From NCBI GenBank assembly GCA_018266295.1, contig JAFEAQ010000014.1:62001-126000 (forward strand): 64,000 nucleotides of DNA. The letters are read 5' to 3'. This DNA is from Bdellovibrionales bacterium (GTDB taxonomy: Bacteria; Bdellovibrionota; Bdellovibrionia; Bdellovibrionales; Bdellovibrionaceae). Position numbers and translations under genes: made by a program. Shown here in pieces: positions 16,539 through 25,968 of this stretch (within the stretch, counting starts at the first letter, position 1; each line of letters starts with the position of its first letter). Below the pieces are notes generated by a model. The model ran no database searches. It was not told the origin of the DNA and saw only the letters and a list, made by a program, of their open reading frames with translations.

Positions 16539-17948
16539 ATGCCTAAAGACAAAAAACCACCTGTAAAAGAGCTCAATAAGATCAAGTCTTCGGTTTTCTC
16601 ACGCAGTCTGTCCATGGCCAAAATGACCATCAACGCGGGCGCAAGCCTTGCCGGTCATAGCCTGAAGAACACCTTTTCCTCAAAAGAGGACAAAGCCGAT
16701 AACTGGAAGAGCTTTGTAAAAACACAAGCGCAAGCCGTCAGCAGCGAACTCGGCGAACTCAAAGGCAGCCTCATGAAAGCCGGCCAAATGCTTTCGATGT
16801 ATGGTGAACATTTTCTTCCGCCGGAAGCCAACCAGTTTCTAAAAGGTCTTCAGTCGGACTCCCCGGCTTTAAAATGGTCCGCCATCGAACCTGTCATTCG
16901 CAAAAATCTTTCACCGGACCAGCTTTCGCAGCTCGAGATAGAAAAAGAAGCGCTTTCATGCGCCTCCTTGGGCCAAGTTCACCGTGCACGCATCAAAGCC
17001 ACCGGTGAAGAGATCGTACTGAAAATTCAATACCCGGATGTCGATAAAGCGATCGACAGTGACCTCAAGGCCTTGAAAAGTCTTTTAGGGATATTAAAAC
17101 TCGTGCCGAAAGACTTTGATCTCGAGCCCATCTTCCGCGAAGTGCATGATATGCTCGTTCAAGAAACGGATTACGAACTGGAAGCGCGGCTCACTCAAGA
17201 TTTCTATGAGCGCGTTCAGGATGATTCCCGCTACGTTGTCGCTAAAGTCTATCCGCAGTTTTCCAACCGTCGGATCCTAGCGACGTCTTACGAGCCTTCA
17301 GTCCGCGCTGACAGCGTCGAAGTTCAATCGCTCTCTGACAAACGCCGTAACGAAATTGCCTTGGATTTTTTGGATTTGTACTTAAAAGAACTTTTCTTCT
17401 GGCATACGGTGCAAACCGATCCTCATATCGGAAACTACGGAATTCGTTTAAATACAGATGGCACCCACAATATCGTCCTTTACGACTTCGGCGCAACCCG
17501 CACCTATGGACCTGAGTTCATGGTTCCTTATCAGCGCATGATAGGGGCGGCTCTTGAAGCGGACGACACCGGGCTTCGTGCGGCGGCGGAGGAATTACAA
17601 TTCCTGGATCCAAACGATAAGTCCGAACTGAGAGCGCTCTTTGAAGAATTCTGCTTTGAATTTGTGGAACCGTTCTTAACACCGGACGATCCCCGCTTGC
17701 CCCCCAAAGTGATGGACGACAAAGGGAACTACGACTGGAAAAACACGGATCTCCCGCAACGCTTATCAAAGAAAATCTTTACGGTGATCCGGCAGCACGC
17801 CTGGCGAACGCCACCGCGGGAAGTGATTTTCCTCGATCGCAAGACCGGCGGAGTGTTTATTTTTATGTCGGTCTTACGGGCTCGCTGTCAGGGGCGGGAG
17901 CTTCTTTTGAAATATCTGGAGCGCTCAGCTGGCTCAACTCGGCGTTAA
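16539..17948 (+). CDS. ABC1/UbiB-family atypical kinase
   Basis: ABC1 (AarF/UbiB/ADCK) proteins are kinase-like ATPases that support ubiquinone synthesis or lipid homeostasis at membranes. The 469-residue product has the defining KxGQ motif (K80-A-G-Q83), the A-rich loop variant S140-C-A-S-L-G-Q, K162 as the ATP-binding lysine, QTDPHIGN in the catalytic loop and DFG in the metal loop. It has no obvious C-terminal membrane anchors, unlike UbiB, so it is closer to the soluble ADCK/ABC1 type. Its last 86 bases overlap the convergent sensor kinase gene. Confidence 0.9.
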   Translation: MPKDKKPPVKELNKIKSSVFSRSLSMAKMTINAGASLAGHSLKNTFSSKEDKADNWKSFVKTQAQAVSSELGELKGSLMKAGQMLSMYGEHFLPPEANQFLKGLQSDSPALKWSAIEPVIRKNLSPDQLSQLEIEKEALSCASLGQVHRARIKATGEEIVLKIQYPDVDKAIDSDLKALKSLLGILKLVPKDFDLEPIFREVHDMLVQETDYELEARLTQDFYERVQDDSRYVVAKVYPQFSNRRILATSYEPSVRADSVEVQSLSDKRRNEIALDFLDLYLKELFFWHTVQTDPHIGNYGIRLNTDGTHNIVLYDFGATRTYGPEFMVPYQRMIGAALEADDTGLRAAAEELQFLDPNDKSELRALFEEFCFEFVEPFLTPDDPRLPPKVMDDKGNYDWKNTDLPQRLSKKIFTVIRQHAWRTPPREVIFLDRKTGGVFIFMSVLRARCQGRELLLKYLERSAGSTRR

Positions 17949-20523
17949 TCAGAGTTAAAAGCTTTTGCACATCCACCGGCTTACTCAGCATTTTCACGTT
18001 GAGATCCTGCAATTCCTCATCGAGAAACTGATGATAGCCGGACCACAGAACCATCGGCAATTTCTTGTTCATCTCACGCACTTTGCGCGCGAATTCAACG
18101 CCGGACATGCCCGGCATTGAAAGATCCGAGATAATCATGAAATACTGGCTTTGCAGCTCGGTAAACGCTTTTAATGCCGTGATCGGATCCACAAATGCAT
18201 CCACCTGAAGTCCTTCAATCTCCAGAAGCTCCTTGATCAAGGAACCAATTTCCGGCTCATCGTCGACGATCATTACTTTTTGCGCCGACTTGAAATTATA
18301 CGGAGTCATTTTCGCTTCCTCGACCGCCTCTGTATTTACAACCACCGGAAGGAAGATTTCAAAATCAGTTCCTTGTCCGGAGGCGCTCTTCACATCGATA
18401 AATCCTTGGTGATTGCTGACGATCCTTTGCACCACCACCATACCGATATTTTGTGCGTAAAATGGGTCGAAAATCTTTTCAATTTCATCACGATCCATTT
18501 CTTCGCCGTTGTAATGCAAACTCCACTTCACGTAAGGACGATCTTTGATTTGCGCTTGTCGAAGTGTGATACGGATTTCTCCGCCTTCTGTGCCAATCGC
18601 CCTTGCTGCATTAACACACAGGTTCAGAAGCGCCTGCTGAATCTGATTCAGATCCGCATTGATATTGAGATCTCCGCAGTCTGCCAGATCCAAGGTAATA
18701 CGGATCTGCGCTGGCAATGTCGCTCGCAAGAAATCCATCACTTCAGAAAAAATTTTCTTAATCTGAATGAGCTGCACGGAAGACTCGTCTTTTCTGCTGA
18801 AAATCAAGATCTGCGCCACCAAGTGACGTGCTCTATGGCCAGCACGCTTAATCGCCTCGAGGTAGTGTTGGTCTTTCGGATCCTTGTGAAGACTCAACAT
18901 TTTCTCGGTCGTCGCAAGAATAATGGCAAGAATGTTATTAAAGTCATGGGCAATGCCCTCAGCCAGCGTTCCGATGGCCTCCATTTTTTCTGACTGCAAC
19001 GACCGTTCCTCGATTTGTTTGCGCAGACGTTCCACTTCTTTACGAATCTCATCAGTGTGCACTCGTTCGAGCTCGGCCCCCGCGCGCGCCGCAAACACTG
19101 AAAGAACTGTGCGTTTGAGCGGCAGATCCACCATTTCTTTATCGCTGTATATCATCATGATGCCGATCGCACGCTGTTCAGAGTCTTGGAGCACGAGCCC
19201 CATGCAGGACTCGACATTGCGATAACTCAGCATGGGATCTTGAGTGAATATTTTGCTGACCGATTTTGGATAAACAAAGAACTCGCCCGGCTTCAAATTA
19301 TCAAATGGCGTGTTTTTAAGATCATAGATGTAATCCGTACCGAACGTGCCATCAACCCAGTTGACAACAAACTTCACCGCATTCGAATGCTCCGGCATGA
19401 GAACACCGATTGCGACATTCCGAACTTCGAAGGCCTTTGAAATCTGCAAACCAAGCTCACGCAGGAAATCGTGGCCGGTCAGAACTTCGGTTTTCTCTTG
19501 AATACGGCGAATAAGATCTTCTTTGGCGGCATGCTCTTCCAGGGTCTGGCGCAGAGAATCCTGGCGCTTCCGTACGAGATTGGTTAAAAACATCAGTGCG
19601 CTCATGAAGATCAAGAAAATCGCAAGCACCGAGAAGCTGACCAGCCTCCAGCCGGAAAAGATCGCATCGGTGTTGTAGCCAACGTAGGTCATTAAGCCAT
19701 AAGCTTTTGAAAATTTGTAGTAGCCGACTTTTTCAAACCCATCGATACGGCTCGTGCCTTCAATAACGCCCTCGCCCCCCATATTAATACTTTGAGAGAA
19801 AGCAAAACTCTTTCCTTCAGCACCGCTGAGGTCAGGAAAGCGGTAAATAACTTTGCCGTCATCACGGAAGACCGTGAAACTCACTCCCCGAGGAAGATGC
19901 AAATTTTGGTAAAAGGTCTCAAAGTCCTCAACCGAGCGAGTGATTCCGATCAACCCTTGAAAGCGGCCATCAGCGCCTCGAAGAGTTCTATTAAGAGAAA
20001 TCACTTTGCGCTTGTCGATCTCAGAAGCCGATGCTGACGAAAACACGGTGTAGTTCTTTTGCGTACGGAGGTAATTAAAATCCGGAGAGTCTTTATAGGA
20101 AACAGTCAGTTTTTGGCCGTACGGAACCAATGTTGTTAAGCGCACATGGCCTTCTTTATCGACGGCGTAAATTGAACGGATAAAGCCCTCAGCAAGGAAG
20201 CCCTGCGCCCGTATAAAGAAACGATTGAGATCCGCATCGCTGACATTGTCTAAGCCACCGCGTTCTTGGATGCGGGTTGAAATGTATTCCAGAGGGACGG
20301 CCATCGCATCAAATTGGCGGCGGTTGATTTCATCCAAAGCCAAGGTCAAAGAACGGGTTTGAGAAAATGCGGATTCTTTTAGTTGAGCTCGCGCCGAAAA
20401 AATAGAAAAAGCCAAGAGGCAGCCCACAAGAAGTACCATGAGCACATAGAAGGCCCACAGGTACTTGTTAAAGAAACGATCCTTTATTCCGACCAGATTT
20501 TCAGGATAGCGCAGTAGGCTCAA
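17863..20523 (-). CDS. Hybrid sensor kinase with Cache domain and degenerate ATP-binding domain
   Basis: Order of parts: membrane helix 21-44, periplasmic double-Cache-like sensor about 50-285, membrane helix about 292-315, coiled coil, GAF-like domain about 345-485, dimerisation/phosphoacceptor helix with H526 in HDFNN, ATPase domain about 620-728, and receiver domain about 748-862 with D754-D755, D800 and K848. The N box is present (N634, N638). However the G1 box reads YNGEEM at 671-676 instead of DxGxGM. The G2 region is missing: FDPFYAQNIGMVVVQRIV runs straight through where the ATP lid and GxGLGL motif should be. It may therefore not bind ATP normally and could act through the receiver or as a phosphatase or scaffold. 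Confidence 0.88.
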   Translation of the reverse strand: MSLLRYPENLVGIKDRFFNKYLWAFYVLMVLLVGCLLAFSIFSARAQLKESAFSQTRSLTLALDEINRRQFDAMAVPLEYISTRIQERGGLDNVSDADLNRFFIRAQGFLAEGFIRSIYAVDKEGHVRLTTLVPYGQKLTVSYKDSPDFNYLRTQKNYTVFSSASASEIDKRKVISLNRTLRGADGRFQGLIGITRSVEDFETFYQNLHLPRGVSFTVFRDDGKVIYRFPDLSGAEGKSFAFSQSINMGGEGVIEGTSRIDGFEKVGYYKFSKAYGLMTYVGYNTDAIFSGWRLVSFSVLAIFLIFMSALMFLTNLVRKRQDSLRQTLEEHAAKEDLIRRIQEKTEVLTGHDFLRELGLQISKAFEVRNVAIGVLMPEHSNAVKFVVNWVDGTFGTDYIYDLKNTPFDNLKPGEFFVYPKSVSKIFTQDPMLSYRNVESCMGLVLQDSEQRAIGIMMIYSDKEMVDLPLKRTVLSVFAARAGAELERVHTDEIRKEVERLRKQIEERSLQSEKMEAIGTLAEGIAHDFNNILAIILATTEKMLSLHKDPKDQHYLEAIKRAGHRARHLVAQILIFSRKDESSVQLIQIKKIFSEVMDFLRATLPAQIRITLDLADCGDLNINADLNQIQQALLNLCVNAARAIGTEGGEIRITLRQAQIKDRPYVKWSLHYNGEEMDRDEIEKIFDPFYAQNIGMVVVQRIVSNHQGFIDVKSASGQGTDFEIFLPVVVNTEAVEEAKMTPYNFKSAQKVMIVDDEPEIGSLIKELLEIEGLQVDAFVDPITALKAFTELQSQYFMIISDLSMPGMSGVEFARKVREMNKKLPMVLWSGYHQFLDEELQDLNVKMLSKPVDVQKLLTLINAELSQLSAPDISKEAPAPDSEPVRPT

Positions 20524-20718
20524 CTCTCAGCTCCTCAGTGGTTTAACTGTATAAGGGTATAAACAAAACTTTCCAAATGGATTCTCTATAGTGTCTCAGA
20601 GACCGTTCGCTTCGTGTCGATTAAGAAGAAAACAGGATAACTTTATCTAGCTCCCGAAATGGACTTTTAAGTGCGGTCAAACATTGACCCCCTAAACCCC
20701 GGGTGCTAATCAGATTTC

Positions 20719-21645
20719 ATGAAAACACAATCTCAACTGCACCGCTTCGCTCAGTTCCTCTTGTTCTACACCTTGCTTGTGATTTTATGGGGGGCGTGGG
20801 TGCGGATTTCCCACTCGGGTGACGGCTGCGGCGCGAGCTGGCCTCTGTGCAACGGCCAGGTGATTCCCGAAGCCGAACATAAGAAAACCTGGGTGGAGTT
20901 TAGCCATCGCATGACTTCAGGCCTGTTTGGTTTGCTTGTGATTTACATGTACTGGATGGGGCGTAAAATCGCTCCGAAAGGCACCGCTCTTCGTAAAGCG
21001 CTTCTTGCAGTTCTCGTTTTAATGATCACCGAAGCCCTCTTGGGCGCAAAACTCGTTCTGTTTGGGCTTGTAGGCAATAATGACTCTTTCTTCCGTCTGT
21101 TTGCGATGGGTCTGCACCAAGTGAATTCTTTATTGCTCTCAGGCATGGTGGCGCTGGTCGCTCTCTTCTCGAGTGATTTGCCGACACGAGCTTTGGCGGC
21201 TGCCAAAGTAGCGGCGAAGAAACCTTTGCCAAAGGGAGCACTTGCGTTCTTGGTGTTCTTTGTGGTGGTCGCCATCACCGGCGCGTTTGCTTCTTTATCC
21301 TCGACACTGTTCCCGTCAGAGTCTGTCCTTGAAGGCATCACAAAAGATTTTGCTCCGGATGCCCACTATCTTTTGCGTATTCGTATTTCGCACCCGATCT
21401 TGGCGACATTGATCGGCGGCGGGCTTGCACTATTTTTCTGGCTAAAATCACAGGACGAAACCAATGAAGTTCTTCGCAAAAGCACTCTGCAAGTAGCACT
21501 GATGTTTGCGGTGGCGGTGGTCTTTGGCTATCTCACGCTCTTTAGTCTTGCGCCGATTTGGATGAAGGTCCTTCATCTTCTCATCGCCCACCTGGTGTGG
21601 ATCGTGCTTTTACGCTGGTATGTTTTGAAAAAGCTCACCCGTTAG
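20719..21645 (+). CDS. ctaA: Heme A synthase, COX15/CtaA family
   Basis: The enzyme converts heme O to heme A for aa3-type cytochrome oxidase. The 308-residue product has about eight membrane segments and the conserved heme-ligand or heme-proximal histidines in EFSHRMTSG, GLHQVNS, RISHPILAT and VLHLLIAHLVW. The N-terminal loop has a pair of cysteines (GDGCGASWPLCNG), as in one-subunit bacterial CtaA. It implies an aerobic respiratory chain with heme A. No cytochrome oxidase genes are adjacent in the window. It overlaps by four bases the convergent LON-domain gene. Confidence 0.92.
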   Translation: MKTQSQLHRFAQFLLFYTLLVILWGAWVRISHSGDGCGASWPLCNGQVIPEAEHKKTWVEFSHRMTSGLFGLLVIYMYWMGRKIAPKGTALRKALLAVLVLMITEALLGAKLVLFGLVGNNDSFFRLFAMGLHQVNSLLLSGMVALVALFSSDLPTRALAAAKVAAKKPLPKGALAFLVFFVVVAITGAFASLSSTLFPSESVLEGITKDFAPDAHYLLRIRISHPILATLIGGGLALFFWLKSQDETNEVLRKSTLQVALMFAVAVVFGYLTLFSLAPIWMKVLHLLIAHLVWIVLLRWYVLKKLTR

Positions 21646-22259
21646 GTGGTGAGCTCGTTAGATTCTGTGAGGCGGTGAAGGAAACGAATCTTTTCGTTGA
21701 TATCGTTGAACTCCAAAGACATCTGCTGCAAATCGTAGTCGCGAATCAAATATGATGAAAATGCACCGACGATCTCTTCAGGCCCTGAAAGACTGCGCAT
21801 AAAGATTTCCTGCTGTTGAGCATCCGGAATATGAGTGTGAATCCAGCGAGTCAGAATTTTTAGCAAATGATCAAGACCGGCTTCGTTCTCAGGAAGAACT
21901 TCGGTGTTTTCTTCGACTTTTGTCGCTTCGACCACCAAGTAAGGTGTGCCACGATCTACGACACGGCCAAGCCTGACTTTACCCGCTCCTTGAAGGAAAA
22001 CCAGCAACGTTCCATTCAAGCGCTCCTCAACAATCTGTGGATAGCCATAGCCTGCCACGGCTCGTACATAGGAAACGGACTCGCCAGGTTTCACGGGTGC
22101 GACCTGAGAGGCGTCTTCGATAAAACCAATAGCGATTGGAAGCTTTTTATCAGCCGCAGTTTTGACCATTTCCAAGTAACGAGGCTCGAAAATGTTCAAA
22201 GGCTTTGTCGTCTTCGGAAAAAGACTGACATTGACGAGGGGGAACAAAAAAACTTCCAT
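21642..22259 (-). CDS. LON substrate-binding domain protein without protease domain
   Basis: The 205-residue product resembles the N-terminal substrate-recognition domain of Lon protease as a free-standing protein. It begins with the typical FPLVNVSLFPKTTKPLNIFEPRY segment (strand then the P..LNIFEPRY helix entry) and ends in a helical bundle. There is no AAA+ ATPase or serine-lysine protease part. Such proteins are common in bacteria but functionally unassigned; roles as adaptor or peptide binder are proposed by analogy. The start is an ATG on the minus strand 67 bases from the divergent DCC gene start. Confidence 0.86.
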   Translation of the reverse strand: MEVFLFPLVNVSLFPKTTKPLNIFEPRYLEMVKTAADKKLPIAIGFIEDASQVAPVKPGESVSYVRAVAGYGYPQIVEERLNGTLLVFLQGAGKVRLGRVVDRGTPYLVVEATKVEENTEVLPENEAGLDHLLKILTRWIHTHIPDAQQQEIFMRSLSGPEEIVGAFSSYLIRDYDLQQMSLEFNDINEKIRFLHRLTESNELTT

Positions 22260-22326
22260 GACAATTCAGCTCCACAGATTGAAGATTGATTATAGGAAGG
22301 TCAGAAGGCAAAAGCTAGGTGAAAAA

Positions 22327-22725
22327 ATGCAAGCAGGAAGGCCAATAATCTTTTTTGACGGCATCTGTCATCTGTGTAACGGATTTGTGGATACTGTTCT
22401 CCGAAAGGATGTCCAAGGTCACTTCCAGTTCGCCCCCCTCCAAGGAGAAACTGCCGTAAAATTACTCACCCCTGAAGAGCGTTCGGAACTTACGAGCGTC
22501 ATTCTTCTCGAAAATGGACACAAAATCACTCGCTCAGAAGCGGTATTAAGAATTCTTGTTAGGCTCGGCGGTGTTTATCGTTTGTTTGCCGTGGGATATT
22601 TTCTTCCACCTTTTTTACGAAACGCCCTCTATACGTGGGTGGCTAAAAACCGTTATGCGTGGTTTGGTCAACGCGAAGTCTGCCGCCTTCCGACCGCCGA
22701 AGAGAAAGAACGCCTTCTCCCCTAG
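22327..22725 (+). CDS. DCC-family (DUF393) thiol-disulfide oxidoreductase-like protein
   Basis: The 132-residue product has the DCC signature D11-G-I-C14-H-L-C17 close to the N-terminus, preceded by a hydrophobic strand (PIIFF). Members are predicted thioredoxin-like oxidoreductases of unknown substrate. The central hydrophobic stretch around GVYRLFAVGYFLPPFLRN and the final VCRLP match the family. The ATG at 22327 is used because the longer in-frame extension would overlap the divergent LON-domain gene start and has no family similarity. The stop overlaps the convergent Nudix gene by four bases. Confidence 0.86.
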   Translation: MQAGRPIIFFDGICHLCNGFVDTVLRKDVQGHFQFAPLQGETAVKLLTPEERSELTSVILLENGHKITRSEAVLRILVRLGGVYRLFAVGYFLPPFLRNALYTWVAKNRYAWFGQREVCRLPTAEEKERLLP

Positions 22726-23138
22726 ACCTTCATACGAAAATCATTTTTCAAAACTTCAACAATCGGACGATCTGCTTCCGATAGTATTTGCACATCAAGT
22801 TCTTTTGGTTTCACCCAGCGATAAGCATCGTGTTCGGCAAGATGAAATGGCTCTGGCGGCACTTTTGCCCAAAAGAAACTCAAGCGAATTTTTTTACTCG
22901 GATACTGGTGAATATTCTCGCCGATGTAGCTTTCAACTTCGATGACAATACCGATCTCCTCGAGAATCTCCCGCTTCAAAGCGGAAGTAGCGTCCTCACC
23001 AGCTTCCACCTTGCCGCCGGGAAACTCCCAATGGCCGGCACCACTCATGCCTGGACCGCGACGGAAAATCAGCACCTCTCCGGCCCGATAGAGAACAGCA
23101 GCCACGACGTGAACGCCATCTTGTTGATGCAAACTCAA
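22722..23138 (-). CDS. Nudix hydrolase, MutT-like
   Basis: Nudix enzymes hydrolyse nucleoside diphosphates linked to another moiety; MutT clears oxidised 8-oxo-dGTP. The product of 138 residues has a perfect Nudix box from G42 through E48, R56-E57, E60-E61 to G63, preceded by GHWEFPGG. The length and the early VVAAVLYRAGEVLIFRR strand pattern are those of the MutT subgroup. The DNA-repair role is inferred from subgroup resemblance. It has its own start region opposite the DUF1275 operon. Confidence 0.9.
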   Translation of the reverse strand: MSLHQQDGVHVVAAVLYRAGEVLIFRRGPGMSGAGHWEFPGGKVEAGEDATSALKREILEEIGIVIEVESYIGENIHQYPSKKIRLSFFWAKVPPEPFHLAEHDAYRWVKPKELDVQILSEADRPIVEVLKNDFRMKV

Positions 23139-23246
23139 AGCAAAACTCCTTCAATGAGGCAGCCAGACTAAAGTATATCCACAGAGTCCCATGAAACAAA
23201 GAGTTCATTAACAAACGGAGGCTTTTTTGCTATATTTTAAGCAGCC

Positions 23247-24011
23247 ATGTTTTCAAGCCCCGACAATCTCTCTCATTACTCGGTTCGCAACGCTTTCATC
23301 TGGTTAGCTCTCGCTTTCCAAGCCGGAGTGGTCAACGCCGGCGGACTTCTAGCCTGCCATCGCTTCGTCACCCACACCACTGGTTTCGGCACTTCCTTCG
23401 GTATCGAAGTCGCAAATGGTCACACACAAATGGCCGTCGGCATGCTTTCGGTGCCGATTTTCTTCATCTGCGGCGCCATGATCTCCGCGTTTCTTGTCGA
23501 CCGTCGCTTGATTAAGAATCAGCCTCCGAAGTATGCCACTGTTTTATTCCTAATGACTGTCCTCATGGGAACAACTCTCAGTGCAGGCGTTGCCGGCCAA
23601 TTTGGCGTTTTTGGTGAGCCGCTCTCTATGACCCGCGATTATATTTTGCTTGCCCTGCTTGCGCTGACCAGCGGGTTGCAAAACGCCATGGTGACAACAG
23701 CCTTTGGTGCCATCGTCCGCACGACTCACCTCACCGGCATCTCTACGGATCTTGGCATCGGCCTTGTCCGCTTGATCTCGAATTCCCAAAAGCCCGAGCA
23801 ACGTCACAACGAAGTCCGCGCTACTTGGATGCGTGTCGGGATTATCTCTTCATTTATCTTCGGATCTACGCTATCTTCTTTTATCTACCTTTCGGTGCAA
23901 TACTGGGGGTTTGTCATTCCATTTGCGATCTCGGCTCTGTTGTGGATGATTAGCCTTAGCTTCTTCAAAAAAGAAACCTTGATGTCACTGAAAAATAAGA
24001 TCGCTAGTTAG
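23247..24011 (+). CDS. DUF1275 (YoaK-like) membrane protein
   Basis: The 254-residue product is an integral inner-membrane protein with about six membrane segments. It has the conserved early DUF1275 pattern (FQAGVVNAGGLLACHRFVTHTTG) and a later SGLQNAMVTT...RTTHLTGISTDLG segment typical of the family. The biochemical function of DUF1275 proteins is unknown. It is the first gene of a tight three-gene plus-strand run: the Na/Pi transporter starts eight bases after its stop. The start has no strong ribosome-binding site, but the sequence at the N-terminus fits family members. Confidence 0.88.
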   Translation: MFSSPDNLSHYSVRNAFIWLALAFQAGVVNAGGLLACHRFVTHTTGFGTSFGIEVANGHTQMAVGMLSVPIFFICGAMISAFLVDRRLIKNQPPKYATVLFLMTVLMGTTLSAGVAGQFGVFGEPLSMTRDYILLALLALTSGLQNAMVTTAFGAIVRTTHLTGISTDLGIGLVRLISNSQKPEQRHNEVRATWMRVGIISSFIFGSTLSSFIYLSVQYWGFVIPFAISALLWMISLSFFKKETLMSLKNKIAS

Positions 24012-24019
24012 GACGTGTA

Positions 24020-25624
24020 ATGATTGATTTGGGCAACTCGTATTTTATTATTTTGATCAGCGGCATCGCAATTTTCTTGTATGGCATGAGCATGGCGAGC
24101 CACTCTCTCGAAAAGCTGATGGCCAATAAAATCACGGGCCTGATGCACAAGTTGTCCGAAAGCAAGTTCCTTTCCATCGTTGTCGGTATTTCTTTAACCA
24201 CTCTTTTGCAAAGTTCAGGCGCAGTGACCTCTATGCTTGTGGGCTTGGGCTCAGCCCGCGTAATCACTCTTCGTCAAGTGATGGGTGTTATTATCGGCAC
24301 TGCGATTGGCTCCACACTCACCGTGCAATTGATCTCTTTGGATTTGGGTCAGTATGCTTTGCCCCTTTTTGCGGTGGCTTTTGCTGTTTACTTCCGCGCA
24401 AAAAAACCGGTGTTTAAAAATATAGCCATGGTATTTATGGGTTTTGGCATGCTGTTCTTGGGTCTGAAATTTATCGGTATCAGCGCCCACCATTTCGCCG
24501 AAATGGAGATGATGAAGGACGTATTCAAATCCCTTCGTGACAACCCCATGTACTCGCTGATGATTTCGATGGCCTTCTGTATGTTCGTACAAAGCAGCGC
24601 GGTCACAATCGGTATCGCAATGAGCCTTGCAAGTGTCGGCGTGATTTCTATCTACGATGCCATGTTGTGGGTTTACGGTGCCAACATCGGCACAACCTCT
24701 GTCGCCTTGATCGCAGCGGCTGGCAGCAATCACATCGGTAAGCAAGTGGCATGGGCCCACTTCTTCTACAAACTTCTAAGTGCGGTGCTCTTCTATCCAT
24801 TCACGAATATCTTTATCGAGTTCCTTGAGACCTTCAACACAACACCTTCACGTATGACAGCAAACGGTCACTTGGCGTTTAACGTCATTTCAGCCATTGC
24901 CTTCTTTCCATTTATCAACAAAGCGGCGAGTTTTATTGAAAAAATGTTCCCGCCAAATCCTGAGGACGCATTTGGTACGGAGTTCGTGAATCTGAACAAC
25001 TATCAAAGCTCCGCTCTTGCCGTATCTTATGCAAATCGCGAAATCATGCGGACAGCCGACATTGTTCGTAGCATGATCGAAGATTCTATCCGTCTGTTTG
25101 AAACGGCAGATCCGGCACTCATTCAATCGATCAAAGAGCGTGATAACAAGGTCGACTTCCTTTACCGCGAAACAAAGATGTTCCTTCTTGATCATGCTAA
25201 CAAGAGCACGACGGTCGTACACCAGAACATCATGAGCATGATCATGTTTATCAGCGATCTTGAGCGCGCCGCCGATGCGATTGACATCAATATTATCGCT
25301 TTGGCGATTAAGAAAAATGCTCTTCACTTGGAATTCTCTGACGAAGGCATGTCTGAGATTAAGAGCCTGCACAACCAAGTAGTGATGGTTGCGCAAATGG
25401 CGATCAATTCGTACCAAACTCGCGAGCTCTGCCCTGAAGTGATTCAGCTGAAGCGTGAGCTGGCGAAGCACGAGATTTCTCTTCGTGAAAACCATATCGG
25501 CCGATTGAATCGCGGAATGCGCGATTCAATCAATACAAGCTCCATTCACTTGGATCTTTTGAGCGAGTACCGCCGTATCGCAAGCTTGCTCTGTAACCAC
25601 GCGTATTCGACGCAGAAACAATAG
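24020..25624 (+). CDS. Na+/phosphate cotransporter family protein with PhoU-like C-terminal domain
   Basis: The 534-residue product has two copies of the Na/Pi cotransporter repeat with the QSS signature: LLQSSGAVTS early and FVQSSAVTIGI in the second half. Eight to nine membrane segments precede a soluble C-terminal part (from about residue 340) made of helices like PhoU, which in other systems controls phosphate uptake. It likely imports phosphate or a related anion with sodium at the inner membrane. Neighbours are the DUF1275 gene upstream (eight bases) and the DUF486 gene downstream (eight bases), so it is the middle gene of an operon. Confidence 0.92.
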   Translation: MIDLGNSYFIILISGIAIFLYGMSMASHSLEKLMANKITGLMHKLSESKFLSIVVGISLTTLLQSSGAVTSMLVGLGSARVITLRQVMGVIIGTAIGSTLTVQLISLDLGQYALPLFAVAFAVYFRAKKPVFKNIAMVFMGFGMLFLGLKFIGISAHHFAEMEMMKDVFKSLRDNPMYSLMISMAFCMFVQSSAVTIGIAMSLASVGVISIYDAMLWVYGANIGTTSVALIAAAGSNHIGKQVAWAHFFYKLLSAVLFYPFTNIFIEFLETFNTTPSRMTANGHLAFNVISAIAFFPFINKAASFIEKMFPPNPEDAFGTEFVNLNNYQSSALAVSYANREIMRTADIVRSMIEDSIRLFETADPALIQSIKERDNKVDFLYRETKMFLLDHANKSTTVVHQNIMSMIMFISDLERAADAIDINIIALAIKKNALHLEFSDEGMSEIKSLHNQVVMVAQMAINSYQTRELCPEVIQLKRELAKHEISLRENHIGRLNRGMRDSINTSSIHLDLLSEYRRIASLLCNHAYSTQKQ

Positions 25625-25632
25625 GAGTTCTT

Positions 25633-25968
25633 ATGTTGCGTAGTATTGGCCTGCTGTTTCTTTCAAATGTCTTTATGACTTTTGCTTGGTACGGGCACTT
25701 AAAAAATTTTAAAACCAGCGCCTTATGGATGGCGATCATGGTTAGCTGGGGCATTGCCTTTTTCGAGTACTGCCTACAGGTCCCTGCCAATCGTATCGGT
25801 TCTGATTACTTCTCGCTTCCTCAACTAAAGGTCATCCAAGAAGTCATCACGATGATCGTCTTTGCCGGCTTTACAGTCATGTACATGAAGCAACCCATTA
25901 AATTGGACTTCCTCTGGGCAAGTCTCTGCATGGTGGGCGCCGTTTACTTCATGTTTCGCGGCGCCTAA
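25633..25968 (+). CDS. DUF486 family small membrane protein
   Basis: The 111-residue product has four membrane segments and the DUF486 pattern: an N-terminal LLFLSNVFMTFAWYGHLK, the ALWMAIMVSWGIAFFEYCLQVPANRIG segment with conserved E and P, and a KVIQEVITMIVF helix. The family belongs to the drug/metabolite-transporter-like small proteins but has no established function. AGGAG lies just upstream. The stop overlaps the convergent DUF366 gene by four bases. Confidence 0.9.
   Translation: MLRSIGLLFLSNVFMTFAWYGHLKNFKTSALWMAIMVSWGIAFFEYCLQVPANRIGSDYFSLPQLKVIQEVITMIVFAGFTVMYMKQPIKLDFLWASLCMVGAVYFMFRGA

Noticed and set aside
18280-18993. Open frame of 237 codons opposite the hybrid kinase
   Set aside because: Antisense to well-conserved kinase motifs, with no protein-like features.
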